Below are positions 49,001 through 56,832 of a DNA stretch of 64,000 bases, piece after piece. The stretch is taken from contig CBDIDR010000001.1 of the NCBI GenBank assembly GCA_965277895.1, positions 372,001 to 436,000 on the forward strand, in the 5' to 3' direction. The notes beneath the pieces are model-generated. The model had not been told where the DNA came from and did no database searches. It was given only the letters and a program-made list of their open reading frames with translations. Numbering within the stretch: the stretch's first letter is position 1; every line of letters begins with the position of its first letter. This DNA comes from GCA-2862585 sp965277895 (GTDB lineage: Bacteria > Bacteroidota > Bacteroidia > Flavobacteriales > UBA7312). The position numbers and the translations under genes are program-made.

Positions 49001-50675
49001 AGTTGGAAATGCACCAGATGAGTGTGCTTTAGGTATTGATCCAATTTCAGGAGATTCAGCACCAAACTATTTCTTTAGTGTTGAATGTGGAGAAACGTTA
49101 AACCTACCTATATTATGCTTTGGTGAATGCGATGATTGTACAGACGGCTTACTTGGCTGTACAGATGCTAATGCGGATAACTACGACCCTAATGCTACTG
49201 AAGATGATGGCAGTTGCACATACTGTGGAGACTTCACAGCTGTAATTTTTGCGACTACAGACGCTACTACTATTGGCGGCTCTAACGGTAACGTTCAAGC
49301 AAGTGGTCAAGGCGGTTCATCGAATTATGATGTAAACGTATTTGATGCAGACGGCATTCCTCAAAACCCATTTGCATTATCCGCAGGAGACTATACCGTT
49401 GCAGTAACAGACATTACCTCTAGCTGTATTTCAGAGATAGACTTCACTATTGGAGAACCTGCAGGAGCAGACCCATGTGATGTTGTTCCAACAGGCTTAA
49501 CAGTGGATAATATTATTCACAATAGAATAACATTCAATTGGTCATCAACAGATGCTGCACCATCACACTATATGATTCGTTACAGAGTAGTAGGCACAAC
49601 AGACTGGACAGTAATCTCTGCCGGACCAATAAACACTACAGCCTTTAACGGTACAAGTAGAACACGTTACTTTATGGAGCCTGGTACTACTTACGAGTGG
49701 TCTATGAGAGCGAGAGTACTAAACGAAGACTTGACAATCAACTGTCAGTCGGATTGGTCAGCTAACTCAGAGTACACCACTTTACCAGCTTGTCCTAACT
49801 TAGATAACCTTTCAGTATCTACAGAAGCAAATTGGGTAACTTTCTTTGCCGATGCACCATCTGGAGAGTGGGGCGTATGGCAGTCAAAAGGAAAGATGCG
49901 TGAGTTAGGTGCTAACAACTTCCGCTATGTCAATGGTGATTCTGAAGGAAACATCAATGGCTTGAAAGGAAACTTTACAGCGAGTACAGATTACGAATGG
50001 CACACTAAAGCATGGTGTACAGGAAACGTAGACGAAGATGGCAACTCAGACCCAATGTATCATTCGGGATGGGGTGACTTCTCAGCCTTCAGTACTGAAG
50101 CAGCCTGTGATAAGATGCCAATGAACTTAACAACAAGTTCCAACGGAGCTAATACGGCAGTAATTATGTCTTGGGACACACCAGAGAGTGGCGCACCAGA
50201 CCATTACTTCCTCGAGATGACTAATGTAACAACGGGAGCAGTTTACGAATGGAATGATATACCAGGAACGGCTACTTCTCAAACCAAGTTCAACCAAAAC
50301 CCAGGAGACGAGATTTCTTGGAGAATAAGAGGAGCTTGTGGTACAAACGGTACATCATGGGCAACCATTTTCTCACAGCCTGTAACATACACATTAGGTG
50401 GTGAAAGAGTAGCTGCTGAAGTAGTATCTGGACTAGATGTATATCCAAATCCGTCAAGAGATATCTTTAACATTAGCTTTAGCACTAAGACATCACAGAC
50501 GGTGAATGTACAAGTGGTTAACCTATTGGGAGAAGTGGTTTACACTGAAGAATTGGTAGACTTTGAAGGATATCACCAGACGCTTGTAGACATGAATGGC
50601 AAACCAAAAGGGGTGTATTTCTTAGAAATTACCACACTAAACGGAAGTATCAATCAAAAGATAGTGCTTCAATAA
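46047..50675 (+). CDS. Cupredoxin-headed E-set / FN3 T9SS protein
   Basis: 1,542 aa with a signal peptide (ends STSINA). Residues ~27-122 form a plastocyanin-like domain with all type 1 copper ligands in order: His59 (GGFHNV), Cys106 (YDCSIG), His111 (SHAANG) and Met116 (GMVG). Then follow about seven E-set/CBM48-like domains (VQIQGTFIGWTPG, INVNGTFNEWCGTC, VVINGSWNGWNGWG, VHLTGPLWGWTTD, VLINGNWDAW) mixed with GCTD...DDGSC repeats, an SprB-like part, three FN3-like domains and a type A T9SS tail (VYPNPSRD). The last ~1.3 kb equals the end of gene 17898. It is divergent from the glucan operon. Possibly a redox or copper-binding surface glycan protein; the pairing is unusual. Confidence 0.85.
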   Translation: MKQFNTIKGWAITMLALFFSTSINADTHTINSGSYYYSPSSLTISLGDTVNWYNDGGFHNVNADINAITGESYNNPESFVSAATGVVGELIYSHVFTIPGEYNYDCSIGSHAANGMVGTINVEMTNDISTPPFNAVNITFRVNMQDQDVNPSGVYMAGGSASAISGGGPPGIIMNDDDGDGFWEVTIPLQANGNFTWKFRNGFLDYWDGAPAGYWEPNFNGLGCGFGQWGDRILTVPTEDTTFDFCFASCDEQCPLPDVDVLFSVNVADFPDPVDSVQIQGTFIGWTPGNVLNLENTDGTIWTINITLPANSDHEFRYIVNDQIEVLPGVGSCVSADPTGEFDPTRIITTDSTTLELPLVCYASCLDCGEGVEGCTDPLAINYDSEATVDMDGCLYNVDFAVDMTGYNDVSIETINVNGTFNEWCGTCNELYDDDGDNIYTATIPLPAGPIEYLYTVNGWEAQEVFGEGDDCVLVIPDGDITYYNRADTIQAATTNTMPVHCFSTCNECITEDVEVVFSVDMSNEDVSENGVFLTGSFDAPNNFTLIPMTDVGNGIYEVSVVMTSTIEYIYRFANGGFANSEDVSSLECNAVNGYRGLTVTSATNLPTVCFNSCSACDGTTFGCTDEAAENYDPNADEDDGSCTYCCDVVSVDFTVDMNGVDYNTDDYTNVVINGSWNGWNGWGVELFDEDGDGIWTGSGEFDPTIFQFEYVVAVTGPADNWSGWGQQWGNGCANSNFLVLFEEGVGSYSQSIEIGCEPVDPTVFTVDMNCADVEFETVHLTGPLWGWTTDIIMSDEDGDGVYSITMENLTGEVEYKYMVDYWASQEDLVDDMIDGATCAPITDFNEYANRLTPAGVTTADTYGSCDDCDGAVGCTDSLAVNYNPNATEDDGSCDYCFQATINFSVRADVALAMSNGDFDNVLINGNWDAWVDADGNVGWNSWGVTLTDDDSDGIYTGSISLDPGDYQYVHALTGPSDSWSGWGQVGNAPDECALGIDPISGDSAPNYFFSVECGETLNLPILCFGECDDCTDGLLGCTDANADNYDPNATEDDGSCTYCGDFTAVIFATTDATTIGGSNGNVQASGQGGSSNYDVNVFDADGIPQNPFALSAGDYTVAVTDITSSCISEIDFTIGEPAGADPCDVVPTGLTVDNIIHNRITFNWSSTDAAPSHYMIRYRVVGTTDWTVISAGPINTTAFNGTSRTRYFMEPGTTYEWSMRARVLNEDLTINCQSDWSANSEYTTLPACPNLDNLSVSTEANWVTFFADAPSGEWGVWQSKGKMRELGANNFRYVNGDSEGNINGLKGNFTASTDYEWHTKAWCTGNVDEDGNSDPMYHSGWGDFSAFSTEAACDKMPMNLTTSSNGANTAVIMSWDTPESGAPDHYFLEMTNVTTGAVYEWNDIPGTATSQTKFNQNPGDEISWRIRGACGTNGTSWATIFSQPVTYTLGGERVAAEVVSGLDVYPNPSRDIFNISFSTKTSQTVNVQVVNLLGEVVYTEELVDFEGYHQTLVDMNGKPKGVYFLEITTLNGSINQKIVLQ

Positions 50676-50693
50676 GATTTAGATTTAACTTTT
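49382..50693 (+). repeat. Long repeat copy B (direct with 23099)
   Basis: It encodes the C-terminal FN3/T9SS part of the cupredoxin protein. It pairs with copy A in direct orientation, 26,283 bp apart, with only scattered single-base differences and continuing similarity just past the stop. Upstream of 49382 the two genes are still related but clearly diverged, giving a sharp homogenised boundary. Confidence 0.92.
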
Positions 50694-50694
50694 T

Positions 50695-50727
50695 AAAAGC
50701 TCCGAGTTTTTGCTCGGAGCTTTTTTT
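50695..50727 (+). terminator. Rho-independent terminator after the cupredoxin gene
   Basis: A 12-bp stem AAAAGCTCCGAG / CTCGGAGCTTTT with a 6-nt loop is followed by further T, 20 bp after the stop at 50675. Confidence 0.88.
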
Positions 50728-50821
50728 ATGAGTAAGTGTGTAGTATGATGTTAAATCATCATAACTCTATATAACTTATTAATTGTTATTTATTCAGTCT
50801 GTGAACCTTGCTAGGGTTAAA

Positions 50822-50858
50822 CAAAAACCCTTCGACTCAAAGAGCAGAAGGGTTTTGT
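50822..50858 (-). terminator. Terminator after the amt / tRNA-like unit
   Basis: A 10-bp stem (AAAACCCTTC / GAAGGGTTTT) has an inner CTC-AAA-GAG hairpin. Read on the minus strand it is followed by TGTTT, extending the T-rich tail. It sits 6 bp past the 3' end of the tRNA-like element. Confidence 0.7.
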
Positions 50859-50863
50859 GAAAG

Positions 50864-50974
50864 CTGTACGGAAAGGACTCGAACCTATAAGTAGACGTTA
50901 GCACAAAAGTGTTTATCCGTTAATTCTACACCCTCGAGACAGGAGGGCATGTTTGCCAATTTCATCACCGTACA
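50864..50974 (-). tRNA. Unusual type II tRNA-like element, apparent anticodon GTC, ~42-nt variable region
   Basis: A full cloverleaf can be drawn. Acceptor TGTACGG (50974-50968) pairs with CCGTACA (50871-50865) over 7 bp; D arm ATG/CAT with loop AAATTGGCAAA; anticodon stem CCCTC/GAGGG with loop CTGTCTC; T arm with loop TTCGAGT and one mismatch in the stem. The D arm looks like tRNA-Leu/Ser. The variable region is about 42 nt with a GTAGA/TCTAC stem and an inner CAC-TTTT-GTG hairpin, far longer than usual. The centre of the loop reads GTC (Asp), followed by T at position 37, where tRNAs normally have a purine. CCA is not encoded and position 73 is G. It starts 10 nt after the amt stop. It may be a degenerate tRNA, a non-decoding tRNA mimic or a rare odd tRNA; identity is unsure. 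Confidence 0.55.
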
Positions 50975-50984
50975 ATAAATGATA

Positions 50985-52307
50985 TTATACTATTTCCTCA
51001 CCATGTTGTGAAAGATCAAGACCTCTTTCCTCTTGGTCTTGTCTGACACGCATTGGCAAAATAATGTCAACAATTTTATATAAAAGCAGAGAGCCAAAGA
51101 AAGCGAATAGAATAACAATTACACAAGCTATCAGGTGAAGTACAAATGTGTTTACTTCGCCATACACTAAGCCAACATCTTTGGCAAAAACTGCAGTTAG
51201 AATCATTCCACAAATTCCCCCAATACCATGACTGGCGAATACATCTAAAGTGTCATCAATTCTATTCGACTTTTTGATTTTTATCATAGCTAGATTACAC
51301 ACCAAAGCAGTGATAAAGCCAATTAAAATAGAATGTGGAATACTCACAAATCCTGCAGCAGGAGTAATTGCAACTAAACCAACAATAGCGCCTATGCAAG
51401 CTCCAACAGCCGATATTTTTTTATTTAAAAACCTATCGAAAAGTACCCAAGTTATCATGGAGCTTGCTGAGGCGATATTTGTGTTGGCAAATGCTACTAC
51501 AGCATCATAGTTTGCCGCAAGTGCTGAGCCTGCGTTAAATCCGAACCACCCAAACCATAATAGCCCTGTTCCTAAAATAATAAAAGGGATATTAGCTGGG
51601 TCTGTGTTTTCTACTTTCCTTTTGCCAAGGTAAAGTGCGCCAGCAAGTGCTGCTAATCCTGCGGACATATGAACAACGGTTCCGCCGGCAAAATCTAAAA
51701 CGTGTAAACCTTCATAACCTTTAATGCCAATAATATCTCCGAAGTTGGCGAAAATACCTTCAGGAGACCAAGTTGTATGAGCAATAGGGCTGTATATAAA
51801 GATGCAAAACAGAATCATAAATAATAGGTAGCTTCTAAATCGAATTCTTTCGGCAAAGCTACCTGTAATGATTGCAGGTGTTATTATGGCAAATTTTAAC
51901 TGAAATAAAGCAAATAATAAATAAGGAATATTGCTGTTTTTAGAGTCTAAATTATCTAGACACAAATGCTGTAGAGGATTACCTATTATACCCCATCCAT
52001 TTACAGAATCCCCAAATGCTAAGGAGAAACCAAACAATACCCATATTAATGAAATTATACCCAAAGCGATAAAGCTTTGAAGCATAGTTGAAATGACATT
52101 CTTTTTGTTGACCATTCCCCCATAGAAGAAGGCTAAGCCAGGCGTCATAAGAAGAACTAGAGCACTGGCAACAATCATCCAAGCAGTGTCGGCACTATTA
52201 ATGTCGACTAACTGCGTGGGTGATGTTTGATGATTTGAAAAAAATAATAACACTAGCATAACTAGTGAAAGGATGATGAAAAATGTACGCCTATTATGAA
52301 AAAACAT
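50985..52307 (-). CDS. amt: Ammonium transporter (Amt/MEP/Rh family)
   Basis: 440 aa, about 11 membrane segments plus an N-terminal signal-like helix. Seen: TPGLAFFYGGMV, GSFAERIRF, FAGGTVVHMSAG (His213), WFGWFGFNAGSA and VFASHGIGGICG (His360); the two histidines form the twin-His pore motif. It conducts ammonium/ammonia into the cell. No glnK gene lies next to it, though in many bacteria the two are paired. Upstream are a small hypothetical gene and, divergently, an Lrp/AsnC regulator. Its transcript probably runs into the tRNA-like element 10 nt beyond the stop. Confidence 0.95.
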   Translation of the reverse strand: MFFHNRRTFFIILSLVMLVLLFFSNHQTSPTQLVDINSADTAWMIVASALVLLMTPGLAFFYGGMVNKKNVISTMLQSFIALGIISLIWVLFGFSLAFGDSVNGWGIIGNPLQHLCLDNLDSKNSNIPYLLFALFQLKFAIITPAIITGSFAERIRFRSYLLFMILFCIFIYSPIAHTTWSPEGIFANFGDIIGIKGYEGLHVLDFAGGTVVHMSAGLAALAGALYLGKRKVENTDPANIPFIILGTGLLWFGWFGFNAGSALAANYDAVVAFANTNIASASSMITWVLFDRFLNKKISAVGACIGAIVGLVAITPAAGFVSIPHSILIGFITALVCNLAMIKIKKSNRIDDTLDVFASHGIGGICGMILTAVFAKDVGLVYGEVNTFVLHLIACVIVILFAFFGSLLLYKIVDIILPMRVRQDQEERGLDLSQHGEEIV

Positions 52308-52338
52308 GATTTCGATAATTATTTCTCAGTATCCACTT

Positions 52339-52590
52339 TTAATTCAATGAGTAACAGATGTCTTTATTTTGACGATACTCATTAATCGTTCTTGGTTTGG
52401 TAGTCGGCTCAGACGTCAAATCATAATTATGAAAGAGATTAATCAACGAGTGATAAACGGGATCGTTTTTGTCGTATGTATAATCCTTTCGTCTATTATT
52501 GGTTAAGTATTTGACTTCGGTAATATGGTTTTTAGAATCTAAAAAGTATTCTGAAACCGAATCTAAATTATGAACTGTTATTTTTTTCAT
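52339..52590 (-). CDS. Small hypothetical protein upstream of amt
   Basis: 83 aa from the ATG at 52590 (MKKITVHNLDSVSEYF). A longer frame to 52644 crosses a -7 box at 52614-52621, so the shorter start is preferred. It is rich in Asp, Asn and Lys, with no signal peptide and no recognised domain. It is 31 bp upstream of amt on the same strand and so probably in one transcript. Unknown function. Confidence 0.55.
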   Translation of the reverse strand: MKKITVHNLDSVSEYFLDSKNHITEVKYLTNNRRKDYTYDKNDPVYHSLINLFHNYDLTSEPTTKPRTINEYRQNKDICYSLN

Positions 52591-52613
52591 ATCACACTTA
52601 CTAACTAACTGTA

Positions 52614-52621
52614 CAAATTTA
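52614..52621 (-). promoter_or_regulatory. -7 promoter box for the small gene - amt unit
   Basis: On the minus strand this reads TAAATTTG (TAnnTTTG), 23 bp before the ATG at 52590. On the plus strand TATATTTG at 52624-52631 could be the divergent box for the Lrp gene, though its start is 137 bp away. Confidence 0.5.
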
Positions 52622-52767
52622 CATATATTTGCACCTATAATCATTAAATATAAACTATAAAATTCATAAAAAAGTCAAAATTGTTTTTTTATCCCATTTA
52701 AAAGGTCAAAAACGCTTTTTTGAGGTGTTTTTTAGGCATTTATATTTAAATTTAAAACCATAATACG

Positions 52768-53244
52768 ATGTCAAAGTCAAATTTAATAGACAAATTAGAT
52801 TTAGAAATACTCAAATTATTGTCTCGAAATTCAAAAATTTCATTTTCAGAAATTTCTAATATTCTAAAAGTTTCCAATACTACTATTCATGTAAGGATCA
52901 AGAGACTACAGAAACTAGGTATTATCAAAAATTTTACCATTACTATTGACTATGACAAGCTTGGATTTAACTATACCTGCTATATGGGAGTGTATTTGGA
53001 TAAAGCTTCTAAATACGATCAGGCTCTAAAAGAGCTTTTGAAGATTGATAATATTACCGGTATGGATTTTACCACTGGTAAATCAAGTTTGTTTTGTAAA
53101 ATTCGAGCAATTGACTCCAATGATGCTCGTCAAATCATTAGTAAAATTCACAAGATAGAGGGGATTAACAGAACAGAAACGTTTTTCTCTCTTGAGCAAT
53201 TACTAAACCAAAAAGAAAGTTTACTATCTACAATTACATTTTAA
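52768..53244 (+). CDS. Lrp/AsnC family transcriptional regulator
   Basis: 158 aa. The N-terminal helix-turn-helix (~6-60; LDLEILKLLSRNSKISFSEI, NTTIHVRIKRLQKLGII) and the C-terminal RAM/AsnC ligand-binding domain (GVYLDKASKYDQALKELLKI, VTGMDFTTGKSSLFCKI-like region) fit the Lrp family at usual length. Such regulators bind DNA as dimers or octamers and sense amino acids. It is divergent from the amt unit, so it may link ammonium uptake to amino acid status (inference). The upstream 120 bp is very A/T-rich. Confidence 0.9.
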   Translation: MSKSNLIDKLDLEILKLLSRNSKISFSEISNILKVSNTTIHVRIKRLQKLGIIKNFTITIDYDKLGFNYTCYMGVYLDKASKYDQALKELLKIDNITGMDFTTGKSSLFCKIRAIDSNDARQIISKIHKIEGINRTETFFSLEQLLNQKESLLSTITF

Positions 53245-53305
53245 TCTTTGTATTGTAGTTTTAAGAACTAACTACGCTTGCAAAACATTTTTGTTAAAAA
53301 AAGGT

Positions 53306-53313
53306 TAAGTTTG
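53306..53313 (+). promoter_or_regulatory. -7 promoter box of the CotH-VTC operon
   Basis: TAAGTTTG fits TAnnTTTG and lies 31 bp before the ATG at 53345. No clear -33 element at the usual spacing. Confidence 0.45.
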
Positions 53314-53344
53314 CTAGAACAACTTTAGAACCTTAATTTAACTA

Positions 53345-55588
53345 ATGAATAGTATTCGGACCCTTCTTTTATCTCTATTGTCTTTGAGCATTTCTTATGC
53401 TCAGGAGCTTTACCAAACGGATAATATCACTACTATATATATTTACTTTCCCATTCCTAATTGGAATGAAGTGATGATAGACAATTATTATTCGGAAACA
53501 TACCTCATGGCAGATTCTGTAGTTATTAATGGTTCTATGAAAGATAGCGTTGGCGTTAAGTACAAAGGGAATAGTACTTTTTCTGAAAACAACGATAAAA
53601 ACCCTCTAAATATATCATTAGATGAATTTAACGATAATCAAGACTACAGAGGTTTTCAAACACTCAAACTTTCTAGTGGAGATAAAGACCCTTCTTTTCT
53701 AAGAGAAGTATTGTCATATGAGATTGCTAGAAAATATATGCAAGCACCTCGATCTAATTTTGCTAGAGTTTCTATCAATGGAAATTATCACGGATTGTAT
53801 AGTAGTTCAGAATCCGTTAATTCCGATTTTCAAAGAAGACATTTATATGCTGATAATGACAATAGCCGCTTTAAATGTAATCCAGTAAGCACATTTAATG
53901 GGGGCTCATCATTAGAGTATTTAGGAACTGATTCCGCCTCTTACTACGACTATTATGAATTGAAGTCAGACTTCGGATGGCAAGACATTATCGACTTGAC
54001 TAACGTCATAAATAACAGCCCTCAAAACATTGAGCAATATCTTGACATCGACCGTGCAATTTGGATGTCTGCATTCAATAATGTCTTAGTCAATTTAGAC
54101 AGCTATTTAGGGCCTTTTCGACAGAACTATTACCTTATCAAAGACGATAATAACCGAATGAATTCTATAGTTTGGGATTTAAATGAATCCTTTGGTGGTT
54201 TTGCAATGGTAAATCAAGGACCAGGCATGGGTGGACCAGTAGATCTTACTCAATTAGACCCTTTACTAAGAGAAGATGAAGAAGGCTGGCCCTTGTTGGA
54301 TTTAATATATTCTAATCCAACATATAAGCGGATGTATATTGCCCATATGCGTACCATTATCAATGAAAATTTTGCCAATGGATGGTATGCCGAAAGAGGT
54401 TTAGAATTGCAGAATTTAATCAAGAGTAGTGTACAAACTGATCCAAACGCAATCTTTAGCTATACTGACTTCATCGCTAATCTAAACGACGATGTCACCG
54501 TTGCTGGAGGACCAGGGGGAGGTAATAAGTTTGGACTAAGTTCTTTAATGGAAAGCCGTGTTGAATACTTGGAGTCTCAGTCTGAGTTTACTGCTAGTCC
54601 TCCAACAATTAGTACTGTTAGCACTACACCTTCAGTAGTTAATATATACTCTGAAGCAAATATTAGTGTTCAGGTTGAAAATGCTGAATCAGTTGTATTT
54701 GGGTATAGATTTAGACCATACGAAGTATTTACCAAGCTCGAAATGTTTGACGATGGCAACCACAATGATGGACAAGCCAATGATGGAGTATATGGCGTTT
54801 CAATAGAGGTTGAAGCATTAGATGTTCAATATTATATTTATGCCGAAAACAATGATGCTGGAATATTCTCCCCAGAACGTGCGGAACATGAATTTCATTT
54901 CCTGCCAGTTGTGGGTGATTTAGTGATTAATGAATTTATGGCATCCAATACCTCGGCCGTTGAAGATGTATCTTCAGGAGTTTCAGAATATGACGATTGG
55001 GTAGAATTATACAACAGAGGAAATACAAGCATTAACCTCTTAGGATATCACTTATCCGATAATGAAAATGTATTGGATAAATGGACATTTCCAGATGTGA
55101 GTATTGCTCCAAACGAATACTTGATTGTATGGCTAGATAATGATCTTGATGCAACAAGTGGATTGCACACCAACTTTAGACTGTCTACTGATGGAGAAGA
55201 GTTGTTTTTGTCTACCTCAAATAACTTTATAATAGATGCCTTGTTCTATGGGGAGTTGCCGTCAGACCTAGGCTATGCGAGAGTACCAAACGGAAGCGGT
55301 GCGTTTGTTGTACAAGACCACACACACAATGCCAACAATGGGTCAGGAACCGCTATTTCTAACTACACACAAAATTCCGATGTGTTGGTATACCCTAACC
55401 CTTCCAATTATTTGCTTCATATTGTTGTTCCTTTTGCAAATCAGATTGAAGCCTATGATGTATTGGGTAAAAAGCAATACGTCAATAAAAACATAAGAAA
55501 TGGCGTTGATATTGATGTTAGTAATTGGAAAAAAGGCGTTTATATTTTAAGAATAGATGACGAAGTCCGTAAAATTAGTGTACAATAA
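53345..55588 (+). CDS. CotH kinase-like protein with lamin-tail domain and T9SS tail
   Basis: 747 aa, signal peptide ends SISYAQ. CotH part (~25-410): VKYKGNSTFSENNDK, LKLSSGDKDPSFLRE, ARVSINGNYHGLYSSSESV (conserved Glu) and SIVWDLNESFGG (metal-binding Asp/Asn), all as expected for the CotH protein-kinase-like fold. An Ig-like segment follows, then a lamin-tail domain (~530-650; LVINEFMASNTSAVED, DDWVELYNRG), and a C-terminal type A T9SS domain (VLVYPNPSNYLLHI). In Bacillus, CotH phosphorylates spore coat proteins; here the kinase would act outside the cell. First gene of an operon with VTC and DUF4956 genes; the next ATG is 1 bp after its stop. Confidence 0.88.
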   Translation: MNSIRTLLLSLLSLSISYAQELYQTDNITTIYIYFPIPNWNEVMIDNYYSETYLMADSVVINGSMKDSVGVKYKGNSTFSENNDKNPLNISLDEFNDNQDYRGFQTLKLSSGDKDPSFLREVLSYEIARKYMQAPRSNFARVSINGNYHGLYSSSESVNSDFQRRHLYADNDNSRFKCNPVSTFNGGSSLEYLGTDSASYYDYYELKSDFGWQDIIDLTNVINNSPQNIEQYLDIDRAIWMSAFNNVLVNLDSYLGPFRQNYYLIKDDNNRMNSIVWDLNESFGGFAMVNQGPGMGGPVDLTQLDPLLREDEEGWPLLDLIYSNPTYKRMYIAHMRTIINENFANGWYAERGLELQNLIKSSVQTDPNAIFSYTDFIANLNDDVTVAGGPGGGNKFGLSSLMESRVEYLESQSEFTASPPTISTVSTTPSVVNIYSEANISVQVENAESVVFGYRFRPYEVFTKLEMFDDGNHNDGQANDGVYGVSIEVEALDVQYYIYAENNDAGIFSPERAEHEFHFLPVVGDLVINEFMASNTSAVEDVSSGVSEYDDWVELYNRGNTSINLLGYHLSDNENVLDKWTFPDVSIAPNEYLIVWLDNDLDATSGLHTNFRLSTDGEELFLSTSNNFIIDALFYGELPSDLGYARVPNGSGAFVVQDHTHNANNGSGTAISNYTQNSDVLVYPNPSNYLLHIVVPFANQIEAYDVLGKKQYVNKNIRNGVDIDVSNWKKGVYILRIDDEVRKISVQ

Positions 55589-55589
55589 A

Positions 55590-56093
55590 ATGAAAAAAAT
55601 ACTACTTATTCTAGCAGGAGTTAGTGTTTTGTTTTCGTGCCAAAAAGAGGCAGGAGAAGGCGGAACATCTTCCATTGCAGGAAAAATTATAACATACGAC
55701 TTGAGGCATTTTGATGTTCCTGGTGGCAACCAAAGTGTAGACACCATCTCAAGTTATGCTACCGCAGATGAAGAAGTCTATATAGTATATGGCGACGAGG
55801 ATAATCTTTACGATGATTCCTACAATACCTCTTGGGACGGCAGCTTTAGTTTTGAGAATTTAAGAAAAGGAAAGTATACCGTATTTGTATATTCAGAATG
55901 TGAAGCGGACACAAGTGGACTAGCGGCTTTAAGCCAGACAAACCCAACCTATGCTCAGGAATTAGCCTCCACTATTTGGCACCCCAACTGTATCAATGGA
56001 GATTTCCCGCATATTTTTGAAATAGAAATTACGGATAACAATTCCGTATATAATTTAGGAGATATATCCATTTATAATATTGCAGTCAATTAA
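55590..56093 (+). CDS. Lipoprotein of the CotH-VTC operon
   Basis: 167 aa from ATG 55590 (MKKILLILAGVSVLFSC; lipobox VLFSC). The open frame extends upstream to 55557, but this overlaps the CotH gene and spoils the leader. After the lipobox there is a beta-rich body with SIAGKIITYDLRHFDVPGG, VYIVYGDEDN and FSFENLRKGKYTVFVYSEC, resembling a carboxypeptidase-regulatory/CNA-B-like beta-sandwich. It overlaps the VTC gene by 14 bp. Its position between a kinase and a polymerase suggests a structural or substrate role; unknown. Confidence 0.7.
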   Translation: MKKILLILAGVSVLFSCQKEAGEGGTSSIAGKIITYDLRHFDVPGGNQSVDTISSYATADEEVYIVYGDEDNLYDDSYNTSWDGSFSFENLRKGKYTVFVYSECEADTSGLAALSQTNPTYAQELASTIWHPNCINGDFPHIFEIEITDNNSVYNLGDISIYNIAVN

Positions 56094-56832
56094 AAACATA
56101 TTAGACTCTTTTGAGCCCATATCTTTGGAGCAAATGGATTCGGTGCAGTTAATGAACAGAACAGACACCAAATTTGTTTTTGAATTGGAATTGTTAGGCA
56201 AAGTACTCAACGAAATTAGAGAACATTATTTCGTATTGGATATAAACAATAAGCGAATGAGTGCTTACCGTTCTTTGTATTACGATACCGATGATTTTGA
56301 GTTTTATTTTGAACATCACAATGGCAAAACAAATCGCAACAAAGTAAGGTATAGAGAATACATAGATTCGGGTCTTTGTTTCTTAGAAATAAAGCACAAA
56401 ACCAATAAGGGGAAAACAATAAAAAAGCGAATAAAAGTCGATAAAATCCCTAATGAAATTGACACTAATGCCAATGCCTTTATCACTTCAGTTATTGGAG
56501 TGGAGAAAGAACTTGTTCCAAAACATTGGAATAAATTTAATCGCATTACTCTAGTCAACAAAAAGATGAAAGAACGCTTGACGATTGATGTAAACATTAA
56601 TTTTGAAGGCGACAACAAAACATCTGAATTAGAGAACATGGTAATTGCAGAGGTAAAGCAAGAAAAGATTAATTACGCTTCAGCCTTTATGCGAATTATA
56701 AAAAAGAATATGGTAAGGCCTTTTAGAATTAGTAAATACTGTATGGCTACCGCCAGCCTTTACCCTTTATTAAAAAACAATAACTTTAAACCCAAGTTTT
56801 TAAAAATTAACAAACTTCAACATGATGCATAG
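56080..56832 (+). CDS. Polyphosphate polymerase (VTC) domain protein
   Basis: 250 aa, starting at TTG 56080; no ATG exists before the conserved N-terminal block FEPISLEQMDSVQLMNRTDTK. Seen: the VTC/TTM tunnel residues Arg27-Asp29-Lys31, Arg90 and Arg92 (KVRYREY), Glu103-Lys105 (FLEIKHK), the basic KTIKKR run and a late AEVKQE, so all expected charged positions are present. The fold makes or binds long phosphate chains (Vtc4). No membrane segment. Overlaps DUF4956 downstream, a partnership seen in many bacteria but not explained. Confidence 0.87.
   Translation: MQSIKNILDSFEPISLEQMDSVQLMNRTDTKFVFELELLGKVLNEIREHYFVLDINNKRMSAYRSLYYDTDDFEFYFEHHNGKTNRNKVRYREYIDSGLCFLEIKHKTNKGKTIKKRIKVDKIPNEIDTNANAFITSVIGVEKELVPKHWNKFNRITLVNKKMKERLTIDVNINFEGDNKTSELENMVIAEVKQEKINYASAFMRIIKKNMVRPFRISKYCMATASLYPLLKNNNFKPKFLKINKLQHDA

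Noticed and set aside
23099..50693. Long repeats as an insertion sequence or composite transposon.
   Set aside because: The repeats encode FN3/T9SS domains with no transposase, terminal inverted repeats or target duplications visible.
50864..50974. Calling the tRNA-like element tRNA-Asp from its GTC triplet.
   Set aside because: The D arm and long variable arm are type II (Leu/Ser-like) and position 37 is a pyrimidine; tRNA-Asp is type I with a short variable loop.
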